A DNA stretch of 64,000 nt. Origin: Spirochaetaceae bacterium. GTDB lineage: Bacteria > Spirochaetota > Spirochaetia > Treponematales > Rectinemataceae. The notes below the pieces were generated by a model that saw nothing but the letters and a program-made list of their open reading frames with translations, ran no database searches and had not been told where the DNA came from. Of this stretch, positions 25,427 through 32,351 are shown piece by piece. Numbering within the stretch: position 1 is the stretch's first letter; every line of letters starts with the position of its first letter. The stretch spans positions 1 through 64,000 of the forward strand of contig JANXYO010000067.1 in the NCBI GenBank assembly GCA_025356015.1. Reading direction: 5' to 3'. Made by a program: the position numbers and the translations under genes.

Positions 25427-26404
25427 ATGGAAAGCAAGGCCGTGAAGGCTGGGATTGGTAAGCAGAACTGGCAGCGCAGGAGCGACGAGATCCGCGAGGC
25501 CTATCTCGTGGCGAGAAAGGCCGATCCCGCGCGCTTCGAGCGGAAAATCGACCTCTCGTGGAGCGTCTGGATGTTCGGCCTCGAGGACATTGGCGCGAGC
25601 CTCGACCGCCTGGCCCGGAACGGTATCGGCTTCGTCGAGCTGAAAGGCGACCGCTGGACGGCCGACTCGGGCATCCCCATGGACAAGCTGCGAGCGGAGC
25701 TCGCCGCCTCGGGCATCAGGGTCTCGGGAGCCTGCGGCATGTTCTCGGGCGACAACGATCTCTCGAGCCCCAGCGTCTACTCGAGGCAGAACGCGATCGA
25801 CTATGTGAGACGGGAGCTCGAGACCCTCGCCGGACTCTCGGCCTCCTACCTCATCGTCGTGCCCTCGGCCGTCGGGCGCCCCCTAGCGGTCGACGGCTCA
25901 GAGCTCGCGCGCTCGGCCGAGGCCCTGCGCAAGTGCGGTCCCGATTTCGCCAGGACCGGGATCAAGGCCGCGGTCGAGCCCATCCGGGCCGCCGAGGTGA
26001 GCCTCGTCCACTCGGTCTCCGACGCCCTTCGCTATCTCGAGAAGGTCGACCACCCGGCCATCGGCCACATCAACGGCGACACCTACCACATGAGCCTCGA
26101 GGAAGCCCACGTCGGCCGGGCCATCCTCGGGGCGGGGGCCAGGCTCGCCAACCTCCACCTCGCCGACACGAACCGCGACGCCCTGGGCACGGGCAGCCTC
26201 GACCTCGACACCGTCATCATGGCGGCCTATCTGGCCGGGATGAACGAGAGCGGCCGATTCCTGACGCCCGAGCCACTGGGACCCTTCCCTGATCCCTATG
26301 TCCTGTCGACGAGTCCCTGCAATGTAAGCGTGATGGACGCCCTCGTGGCCTCGACGGTCTCCTGTTTCAGGGAACGCGAAGCAGCGGTGCGAGCCCTGCC
26401 CTAA
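25427..26404 (+). CDS. Sugar-phosphate isomerase/epimerase-like TIM-barrel protein 2
   Basis: 325 aa, same superfamily as the first gene of this operon but clearly divergent. It opens with a ~35-residue N-terminal extension (NWQRRSDEIREAYLVARKADPARFERK); the barrel then shows VELKGDRWTADSG, AAVEPIRAAE (Glu), IGHINGDTYHMSLEE (Asp/His) and NLHLADTNRDALG, ending with LTPEPLGPFPD. Xylose-isomerase-like TIM barrels with this layout act as epimerases on keto-sugars or cyclitols. Two such enzymes flanking one importer suggest sequential isomerisation of the imported sugar. Confidence 0.78.
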   Translation: MESKAVKAGIGKQNWQRRSDEIREAYLVARKADPARFERKIDLSWSVWMFGLEDIGASLDRLARNGIGFVELKGDRWTADSGIPMDKLRAELAASGIRVSGACGMFSGDNDLSSPSVYSRQNAIDYVRRELETLAGLSASYLIVVPSAVGRPLAVDGSELARSAEALRKCGPDFARTGIKAAVEPIRAAEVSLVHSVSDALRYLEKVDHPAIGHINGDTYHMSLEEAHVGRAILGAGARLANLHLADTNRDALGTGSLDLDTVIMAAYLAGMNESGRFLTPEPLGPFPDPYVLSTSPCNVSVMDALVASTVSCFREREAAVRALP

Positions 26405-26444
26405 GGCAGAGGACATCCCCGCCGCCAGCCTAGGCATTTTTAGG

Positions 26445-26524
26445 CGCGGCTGCGGCTGCGGGGGCGGCTGCAGGTGCGGGTGCGGGTGCGGGAGGGCGAT
26501 CGCGGGCCCGCCAGCGACGGGCCC
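26445..26524. repeat. GC-rich low-complexity tract and hairpin between convergent genes
   Basis: The 131-bp gap between the sugar operon and the TerC gene holds a degenerate tandem of six-base units (GGCTGC / GGGTGC, about 26445-26495), then a hairpin GGGCCCG (26504-26510) / CGGGCCC (26518-26524) with a 7-nt loop. The hairpin could act as a bidirectional transcription barrier, but there is no T-run on either side. Nothing else is recognisable here. Confidence 0.5.
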
Positions 26525-26535
26525 GACTCCTTTGC

Positions 26536-27231
26536 CTAGTCCTTCCTCGCGAAACTCGAGGCGAGCCTTCGGGCGAATACAAAGCCGAGGGGCATGAGCA
26601 CGGCCACCCCAAGGGAAATGAGGGTGATGACAATGCCGTGCAGCTCGAGACTTCCAGAGACGACCTTGTCCTCGAAGATCATCCGGGCAGCCGTGAAGGA
26701 AATCGCGCCCGCTCCGACATAGAGCAGCCACTTCGCCTTGTCGATGAGGGCCGACACCGCTCCGCCCGCCACCATGAGGAGGGGCATCGAGAGGAGAAGG
26801 CCCGCGATCAGGAGGAAGAGGTTGCCATGAGCCGAGCCCGCGACGGCGATCACATTGTCGAGGCTCATCATGAAGTCCGCGGTGAGGATGAGGACGATGG
26901 CCTGGCGGAGGTTGGCGGCCTGCTTCTGCTTCTCGTCCACACCCGCGGCCTCGTTCGGCTTGAGGAGCTTATAGACGACCCAGACCAGTGCGAGGCCGCC
27001 GATTGCGGAGAGCAGGGGGATGAGGAGGAGCATCGACGCGATGGCGGTGAGGCCAATGCGGAGCACGATGGCGAGCAGGCCACCAAGGATGATGGCCCAT
27101 TTCCTGCTTCTGGCTGGAAGCGATGCGGCGGCCATGCCGATCACGATCGCGTTGTCGCCCGAGAGTGCGATGTCAATCAGGGTGATGTTCAGGAAGCGGA
27201 CGGCAAAGTCCCAGTCGAGGCTGAGCGGCAT
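26536..27231 (-). CDS. TerC/YjbE-family membrane protein, probable manganese exporter
   Basis: 231 aa with about seven hydrophobic helices. The two acidic membrane motifs of the TerC superfamily are present: LIDIALSGDNAIVIGMAA (~residues 17-34) and MMSLDNVIAVAGSAHG (~120-135), joined by a charged loop (KPNEAAGVDEKQKQAANLRQ). Members such as YoaP/YkoY-type proteins and Alx relatives handle Mn2+ export or metal insertion. A manganese riboswitch immediately upstream supports Mn2+ detoxification. Start ATG 27231 with AAGGAG (27244-27239) seven bases upstream. Confidence 0.88.
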   Translation of the reverse strand: MPLSLDWDFAVRFLNITLIDIALSGDNAIVIGMAAASLPARSRKWAIILGGLLAIVLRIGLTAIASMLLLIPLLSAIGGLALVWVVYKLLKPNEAAGVDEKQKQAANLRQAIVLILTADFMMSLDNVIAVAGSAHGNLFLLIAGLLLSMPLLMVAGGAVSALIDKAKWLLYVGAGAISFTAARMIFEDKVVSGSLELHGIVITLISLGVAVLMPLGFVFARRLASSFARKD

Positions 27232-27270
27232 TCGTGTGCTCCTTAATCCGGGTCAGTCGGGCGCGGACCA

Positions 27271-27394
27271 TACGGCCACCGCCGTACAGTCTCGCCAATC
27301 CCGGAACCGGGGCAGAACGGCCGGGAGCCTTAGGAGGCTCCGTGCTGACGAACCGTTCCTCCACCCTGTCAAAGGCGGCAGGCTACTCCCTGTG
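27271..27394 (-). promoter_or_regulatory. Manganese riboswitch (yybP-ykoY family)
   Basis: Read on the minus strand, the leader of the TerC-family gene carries the hallmark blocks of this RNA: ACAG followed by GGGAGTAGCC (27390-27381), a central helix with CGTCAGCACGG (~27350), and GGCGAGACTGT (27296-27286) whose CTGT pairs with the opening ACAG to close P1. The two conserved Mn-binding loops (GGGAGUAGC and the CGUCA segment) are both present. A TACGGC-GGTG-GCCGTA hairpin (27286-27271) just 3' may form part of the expression platform, between the aptamer and AAGGAG. In known members Mn2+ binding turns expression on. Confidence 0.88.
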
Positions 27395-27404
27395 ACGGCG
27401 TGAC

Positions 27405-27432
27405 ATTATCACGGCTTTTGTGCCATTGCAAG
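27405..27432 (-). promoter_or_regulatory. Promoter of the manganese-riboswitch transcript
   Basis: Minus strand: -10 GATAAT (27410-27405) with TTGCAA (27431-27426, 15-bp spacer) or CTTGCA (16-bp spacer) as -35. Transcription would begin just before the riboswitch aptamer, as expected. Confidence 0.55.
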
Positions 27433-27490
27433 GGCCTCCCCACTGGCCCCAGGAGGGCCGGGAAGGCCTCCTGCCAAGCCTGCGCCTGCC

Positions 27491-27518
27491 TTGACCGCCT
27501 AACTTCGGCGCATATAGT
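27491..27518 (+). promoter_or_regulatory. Predicted promoter in front of the truncated hydrolase/membrane gene
   Basis: -35 TTGACC (27491-27496), 16-bp spacer, -10 TATAGT (27513-27518), followed by AGGAG (27537-27541), but with no ATG, GTG or TTG in a usable position for the frame that follows. Confidence 0.5.
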
Positions 27519-28543
27519 TATCAAGGGTTCCTTCCCAGGAGTCGAACGCGGCCATCGGCCATTCAATCGACTGGTTTGCCCAGACCCTGAAAGGGGCCAA
27601 GGCCATCCCGAGCCCGCAGCAGGTCTGGATCTGGAAGGAGCTGGGCTGCCTCCTGGCCTTCGTGGGCTTCGTATCCTTCATCCTCGGACTCGGTGGCATG
27701 CTGCTCGGGACCAGGACCTTTGCCGCCTCGCTGCGCCCGGAACCCGCGGCGAGGGCTCTCTCGGGAGGGCCCTGGTGGATCGGGGCCATCCTCTTCATGG
27801 CCCTGCCTGTCCTCCTCTTCTATCCCTTCCTGAAGCTGGGCGCCAGGATAAGGGCCTCATGGCTCTTTCCCCAGACGATCACGAGCCAGATCATGGTCTG
27901 GGCCCTGCTGGGCTCTGTCTTGAGCCTCATCCTCTTCCTGCTCTGGCATTTCCTCTCGAACCGGAAGGCGGGGGGGACAGCCGCGACCTATGGCCTAGCC
28001 GAGAGCGATGGCTCCATCGACTGGCCTGCCATCGCCCGCGAACTCCTTCTCGCCGCGATCATCGTCTCCGCGGGCTGGGACCTGGTCCTGGCCTCGGACC
28101 ATTTCTTCAGGATCGACTTCCGCTTCTGGATCCTGGCCCTCAAGGCCCCCTCGCCCCTTCAGTTCGGCGTGTTCTGGCGCTACGTCCTGCCCTTTGCCGT
28201 CTTCTTCCTTATCCAAGGGACAGTGCTCTTCGGACAGCTGCGGCTGGCCAAGGCCGGGGCTCCCAGGCGCTGGTGGGCGAACCTGATGCTGATGGCCGGG
28301 GGCTTCCTGCTATTCCTGGCCCTGGAATACGCTCCCCTCTTCGCCGGCGGCACCCTTCTCAGCCCAGGCGAGCCCCTGAACACGATCGTGGCGATCCAGT
28401 TCCTGCCCCTCATGGTCGTGGCTTCCCTCGTGTCGACATGGTTCTTCGAGAAAACGGGACGCATCTATGCCGGGGCCTTCATCAACGCGATGCTCGTTAC
28501 CTGGTACATAGTCGCGGGGCAGGCCACCCAGTTCCCCCTGTAG
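27518..28543 (+). pseudogene. 5'-truncated hydrolase-linked membrane protein (C-terminal membrane half)
   Basis: The frame is open from 27518 to 28543 (341 codons). It begins mid-protein: a segment SNAAIGHSIDWFAQTLKGA followed by IPSPQQVWIWKELG, which in related anaerobe proteins is the end of an alpha/beta-hydrolase domain leading into a membrane domain. About seven to eight hydrophobic helices follow (residues ~48-340). A TAG (27515-27517) lies directly upstream in frame and no hydrolase core is found before it. The only standard in-frame start nearby is GTG at 27662, without a good ribosome-binding site, which would yield a 293-aa pure membrane protein. Either a decayed gene or one reduced to its membrane half. 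The family recall is from memory. Confidence 0.55.
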
Positions 28544-28553
28544 GGGCCGGTTT

Positions 28554-29105
28554 CTAGGGGTTGTCCTTCTGGCCGACCTCTATCCACTCGGCGAGACTCA
28601 GGGCTAGGGCCGGCACTAGGTAGCTTGTGCAGTAGAGGTAGAGAGCGCCGTTCGATGCCCTCACCTGGGCGATGTCGCGCCCCTCCTCCTGGAGCTCGAG
28701 GGCGCCCACGGTGGCCGCCAGCTCGGACGGTGTGAGTCCGAAGGGCGGGTCCAGGAAGGTCCTCAGGTCGGTGGGCCTGGGGTAGAGCCTCGATTCCTCG
28801 CGCACTGTCTCGGCGACCATGCGCAGGGGGTCCTTCTCCGCGACGTGGAAAAGGTGGACCGCATAGGCGCGGGTCATCGAGAGCTCGCTGAAATAGTATG
28901 TCTCCGTCCTTCCCTCGATGAGCCTGAGGTCGGCTGCTCCCGAGGCTCCCACCAGTGCGGCGATGTCGGCCCTGGGAAAACGCGAGGAGAGGGCCGAGCG
29001 GCAGCAGAGAGCCGCTGCCGCGCTGCTGGCCCTGATCGCCTCCACTATGGCTGCTGGCTCGAGGGCGCCGGAAGGCCCGCCCCCATTTTCTGTCGCTTCG
29101 TCCAT
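28554..29105 (-). CDS. Uncharacterised protein of the aldehyde oxidoreductase operon
   Basis: 183 aa from ATG 29105 (GAAGG just upstream; the longer frame to 29237 would cover the hairpin region and is Ala/Gly/Pro-rich nonsense). Mostly helical by composition, no signal peptide, no metal motif: AALCCRSALSSRFPRADIAALVG, PLRMVAETVREESRLYPRPTDLRTF (read as two blocks), PFGLTPSELAATVGALELQEEGRDI. Size, helical nature and position after an oxidoreductase would fit a TorD/NarJ-like maturation chaperone or a YdhW-like partner. I cannot recognise it by motif. Third gene of the operon starting at 32016. Confidence 0.55.
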   Translation of the reverse strand: MDEATENGGGPSGALEPAAIVEAIRASSAAAALCCRSALSSRFPRADIAALVGASGAADLRLIEGRTETYYFSELSMTRAYAVHLFHVAEKDPLRMVAETVREESRLYPRPTDLRTFLDPPFGLTPSELAATVGALELQEEGRDIAQVRASNGALYLYCTSYLVPALALSLAEWIEVGQKDNP

Positions 29106-29116
29106 CCTGGCCTTCC

Positions 29117-29156
29117 CCCCGCATGAATGCGGGGCCGCGCCTCGTGGCGCGGCCCC
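29117..29156 (-). promoter_or_regulatory. Two mutually exclusive hairpins in the oxidoreductase operon
   Basis: Hairpin 1: CCCCGCAT/ATGCGGGG (29117-29124 and 29127-29134). Hairpin 2: a 10-bp perfect stem, GGGGCCGCGC/GCGCGGCCCC (29131-29140 and 29147-29156). They share the GGGG at 29131-29134, so only one can form fully. They lie between the oxidoreductase stop and the small downstream gene; there is no T-run. They could set the ratio between the two proteins or mark an RNA processing site. Confidence 0.55.
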
Positions 29157-29181
29157 TGCTATCGAAACTCGCGCTCCGGCC

Positions 29182-31302
29182 TTAGGACGGTAGCAGCTTG
29201 CGCCTGGCCAGGTCCTCCGCGACCCCGGCGAGGCCATACATCTCGAGGCTGGCCCGGGTGGGGGCTCCGGTCTTCTCGTCCCAGCCGAACTCCCTGTAGA
29301 GCATAGTCTGGGCGAGGGCCATGTCCTCCTCGGTCATCTGGATGGTGCCGGGAGTGAACTGCGGGATCTCCTTGCCTTCCTTGTCCTTGTCGGCCTTGGT
29401 GATCCACTTGTTCATGTGGTCGTGGCCGGCTCGCAGGTCGGCATCCCCCATCTGCCGCACGGTGATCGCGCGGAAGAGGGTGAAGCAGCGGGCTGCAGCC
29501 TCGTCGAGCTCTTTCTCCGTCATCTTGATGCCGGTGGCCAGGCTGAAGAACTTGGCCTCGAGGCCGGTGTCGCCGCGGTAGCCCCTCTCCTTGTCGTGGC
29601 TCACCGACATGGGCCACATCCAGTTGCATACGGTGAGGGAGTTGTGGAGGATGCTGCGCTTGAGGGCCCAGGCGGCGAAGCGGGCCTTGAAGGTATTCAT
29701 CGGCTTGTAGTCATTCGGGGGATCCAGGGCATCGGGAGAGCCGAAGATCTCCCCCGCGATCTCCTTCTGGATCTTGATCGGGAGCTTGGAACCGATGAAG
29801 TTCATGTGAGAGTGGTTCTGGGCGTCCCGGTTGGAGAAGCAGGAGATGAGGGCGCCGACCTGGGCCCCCGCCTCGTTGGAATGGTGGACAGGGTAGCCGC
29901 CACGGGTCCAGAGCTTGCCGTTCTTGTCGTTCCAGTAGTCGTCGCCGAGGCCCCAGCGCAAGGCGATGGCAGCCGAGCCGTCGCCGATGTGGGAGAACTC
30001 TCCCTTCTTGAAGGCGACGCGGTCGTAGAAGTCGATCAGGAAGGTCGCATCGCCCTTCACAAGCTTTTCCCAGGGGATGGAGGCGTACTCGTCGGCGGGA
30101 AGGACTCGCTTGAACACGCCCTTGTCCCAGCAGTACTTCAGGTCGCGGCCGATCTGGGCATAGTTGCACCAGACTCCGTAGTCGTCGGCGAGGGTGGTGC
30201 CGATCGCATTGCCGACGATGTTGGAATCCTCGCCGTGGCCGTCGAAGTCCTTGATGCCATTGAACATGACCCCGCGCGGGCCCGACCAGCCGACGCAGGT
30301 GTTGGCCACGTAGGGGTCCATGCCGTACTTCTCGAGCTGGGGAACCTTGAGCTGGGAATGGCAGCGGATCGGGCAGTGGGAGCAGCCGCCCATGCGGACA
30401 GTGTACTTCTCGGCCCCGGGGCCGAGGTCGAAGATGGCCTTCTGGGTGCGCAGGCCCACGCTCTGCATGTCCTTGGGATTGCACTCGCCGGTCTCCACGG
30501 GCGGGTTGGCAGCGCCCCAGAAGAGGCCCTTGCGGGCTGTCCAGCGCGAGGACTTGTCGGAGAACTCCGCCCAGGGCTGGGGGGTCGTCGGGACGACCAT
30601 CTGGTTGTTCGCCCCGATGATGCTCATCATGAACTTGTCGAGCTCCATCCAGTCTTTGCGGTCACCGGCGATCTTCACCGAGCCCGTGCCCCGGACGCCG
30701 ATGGCCTTGAGCTTCTTCGAGCCCATGACGCCGCCGTGGCCGCCCGCAGAGTGGGAGGCGCCGGTGCGGATGACCGAGAGATTGACCATGTTCTCGCCAG
30801 CCTGGCCAATGGCCGCGGCCTGGGCCTCCTTGCCCATGAAGGAGGCGACCATGGCCTGGGTGTCGAAGATGCCCTTGCCCCACATCCAGCGCGCATCCTC
30901 GATCGTGACCTTCTCGTCCTCGATTCGGAGCCAGACCGGGTTGGCGGCCTTGCCCTCGACGACGATCATGTCCCAGCCCGCATACTTGAGCTCGGTCGCG
31001 AAATAACCGCCCATGTGGGAGCTCGACACGCCGTTGAAGGGGCTCGTGGGGAGGAGGGATGTTATGTTGGTCCTGCCGGAGCAGGGGACTCCGGTGCCGC
31101 AAAGGGGGCCGGTGCCAAAGATGATCTTGTTCTCGGCATCGTAGGCCTTGGTGCCGGGGTCCACCTCGTCCCACATGATCTTCATCGACATGCCCTCGCC
31201 GCCGATGAAGTCCTTGTACTTGAGCGTCTCGTCGGTGCTGATCTTGCCCGTCGTGAGGTCGACGCGGAGGATCTTGCCTGAGTATCCGAATATCTGTGCC
31301 AT
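29182..31302 (-). CDS. Aldehyde:ferredoxin oxidoreductase family tungsten/molybdenum enzyme (YdhV-like)
   Basis: 706 aa, full length for the AOR family. Such enzymes hold a bis-tungstopterin (or Mo) and one [4Fe-4S] cluster and oxidise aldehydes or reduce acids and related compounds. N-terminal AOR domain (FGYSGKILRVDLTTGKI, GTGPLCGTGVPCSGRTN), pterin-binding stretch SHSAGGHGGVMGSKKLKA, and cluster ligands C307, C310, C314 (GCSHCPIRCHS) plus C488 (ALISCFSNRD). No signal peptide, so it is cytoplasmic unless carried by its partner. Pairing with a Tat-type ferredoxin subunit recalls ydhV/ydhY of enterobacteria. Substrate unknown. Confidence 0.9.
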   Translation of the reverse strand: MAQIFGYSGKILRVDLTTGKISTDETLKYKDFIGGEGMSMKIMWDEVDPGTKAYDAENKIIFGTGPLCGTGVPCSGRTNITSLLPTSPFNGVSSSHMGGYFATELKYAGWDMIVVEGKAANPVWLRIEDEKVTIEDARWMWGKGIFDTQAMVASFMGKEAQAAAIGQAGENMVNLSVIRTGASHSAGGHGGVMGSKKLKAIGVRGTGSVKIAGDRKDWMELDKFMMSIIGANNQMVVPTTPQPWAEFSDKSSRWTARKGLFWGAANPPVETGECNPKDMQSVGLRTQKAIFDLGPGAEKYTVRMGGCSHCPIRCHSQLKVPQLEKYGMDPYVANTCVGWSGPRGVMFNGIKDFDGHGEDSNIVGNAIGTTLADDYGVWCNYAQIGRDLKYCWDKGVFKRVLPADEYASIPWEKLVKGDATFLIDFYDRVAFKKGEFSHIGDGSAAIALRWGLGDDYWNDKNGKLWTRGGYPVHHSNEAGAQVGALISCFSNRDAQNHSHMNFIGSKLPIKIQKEIAGEIFGSPDALDPPNDYKPMNTFKARFAAWALKRSILHNSLTVCNWMWPMSVSHDKERGYRGDTGLEAKFFSLATGIKMTEKELDEAAARCFTLFRAITVRQMGDADLRAGHDHMNKWITKADKDKEGKEIPQFTPGTIQMTEEDMALAQTMLYREFGWDEKTGAPTRASLEMYGLAGVAEDLARRKLLPS

Positions 31303-31320
31303 GCTTCTTCTCCCCTTCTA

Positions 31321-32016
31321 TCAGGCGGTGGCGCCGCTCACGACGTCGGCTCCCCAGAGGAGCTTCTCGGCCTCGGCGATCGGGTAGAGCTTCAGGGCGC
31401 CCGTGGGGCAGGCCTTCGCGCATACGGGATCACCGTCGCAGGTCGTGCACTTGGTGGAGATCATGGTCTCCCTGTCGAGGGTGGCGATGTGCCAGGGGCA
31501 GGCCGTCTGGCAGGCCCCGCAGCCCACGCACTTCCTCGCATCGACGACCCGGGCCCCTGTCTTCCTGTCGGCATGGATCGCCCCGGTGGGGCAGGCATTG
31601 CCACAGGCGGGCTTCTCGCACTGCCGGCAGGTCTCGGCCACGATGCGGAAGTTGCCGAGCTGGCCGTCGGCCTTCGCGTAGGCGGAACTGACGCCCTTCA
31701 CGCCGAAATTCAGGTTGCGGCTGACCTTGACGCGGGAGATGTGGGCCGAGGCCTTCCCGTCGTTGCGGACGGTGCAGGCGACTTCGCAGCGCTTGCAGCC
31801 GACACAGCGGTTGGGATCGTGCACAAGGGCACCCGCAGGAGTAGCCCAGACGCGCAGCTCCCTGCCCTCCCTCGTGCGGACAGTCGTCGCGCAGCCAAGG
31901 GTGATCATCGCCAGGGCGCCTGCGAGGCCGCCTCCGGCATATTTCAGGAAATCGCGCCGGGAAGTCTGCTTCCCGAGAAGGCCTTCGCCCTCTCTTTTCT
32001 CGGTAGAGTCGCTCAT
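31321..32016 (-). CDS. Ferredoxin-type electron transfer subunit with Tat-like leader (YdhY-like)
   Basis: 231 aa. N-terminal twin-arginine-like motif SRRDFLKYAGGGLAG followed by a hydrophobic stretch, then four cysteine blocks for [4Fe-4S] clusters: CVGCKRCEVAC, CRQCEKPACGNACPTGA, CVGCGACQTACPW, and CTTCDGDPVCAKACPTGA, the DMSO-reductase-subunit-B/NrfC pattern. It passes electrons to or from the AOR enzyme encoded next. ATG at 32016 is chosen for its GGAGG/AGGAG ribosome-binding site; a start 21 bp upstream is possible. The leader implies export or membrane attachment while the partner lacks one, as in the enterobacterial ydh pair. Confidence 0.88.
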   Translation of the reverse strand: MSDSTEKREGEGLLGKQTSRRDFLKYAGGGLAGALAMITLGCATTVRTREGRELRVWATPAGALVHDPNRCVGCKRCEVACTVRNDGKASAHISRVKVSRNLNFGVKGVSSAYAKADGQLGNFRIVAETCRQCEKPACGNACPTGAIHADRKTGARVVDARKCVGCGACQTACPWHIATLDRETMISTKCTTCDGDPVCAKACPTGALKLYPIAEAEKLLWGADVVSGATA

Positions 32017-32072
32017 CGCTCCTGCCTCCGCATCCACAGGGCGTGGGAGCCCCGCGAAGGAATTGGGTTCGT

Positions 32073-32204
32073 GGACTCCTTTCCGATGCCGGCAGGGGCG
32101 GGAGGCGGCAGGGTTTCCCCGGCCACCTTTGGGCAGGGAGGACCCCCGCCCGAAGACCGCTGGCCCTGGCCTTTGCAGGCTGTAGGCTCCGCGGTTCGGA
32201 GTAC
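32073..32204 (-). promoter_or_regulatory. Candidate Moco/Tuco-type cofactor riboswitch upstream of the AOR operon
   Basis: On the minus strand the leader has a closing helix ACTCC (32202-32198) with GGAGT (32079-32075). Its 3' part matches the known E. coli moaA Moco RNA in layout: a GNRA-like hairpin GGTGGC-c-GGG-gaaa-CCC-t-GCCGCC directly followed by TCCC, then, after a slightly longer spacer, ATCGGAAAGG before the P1 strand (E. coli: CGCCUCCC ... AUCUGGAAAGG). The aptamer ends ~57 nt before the ferredoxin start codon. A tungsto/molybdopterin enzyme operon is a logical target. Identified by eye from remembered consensus; not verified by covariance search. Confidence 0.55.
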
Positions 32205-32351
32205 GATTTTACTGGGCCACCCGGGTGAATCTGACAGATCGGCTCGGGTTTCGTGAGATTGGTACCATGAAGAAGTGGAGCGGTCAAGTAATAATTATCT
32301 ATATGTACTTATCTTCATGGAAACCTTCCTGGCGGTGAGCCTGGCAAGCCT
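32205..32351. other. A/T-rich spacer with inverted repeat between LacI gene end and AOR leader
   Basis: This stretch, with the leader, makes the 335-bp gap without a gene. It holds a 9-bp inverted repeat, CCATGAAGA (32265-32273) and TCTTCATGG (32312-32320), separated by 38 bp of A/T-rich sequence. That is unusual in this GC-rich window and looks like a regulator or promoter region for the AOR operon. TTGACC (32287-32282, minus strand) and TAAAAT (just upstream of the aptamer) are possible promoter pieces, but I cannot pair them convincingly. Confidence 0.4.

Noticed and set aside
26445-26495. CRISPR-like or coding tandem repeat
   Set aside because: Units are six bases, degenerate and without spacers; it is simple low-complexity sequence between convergent genes.
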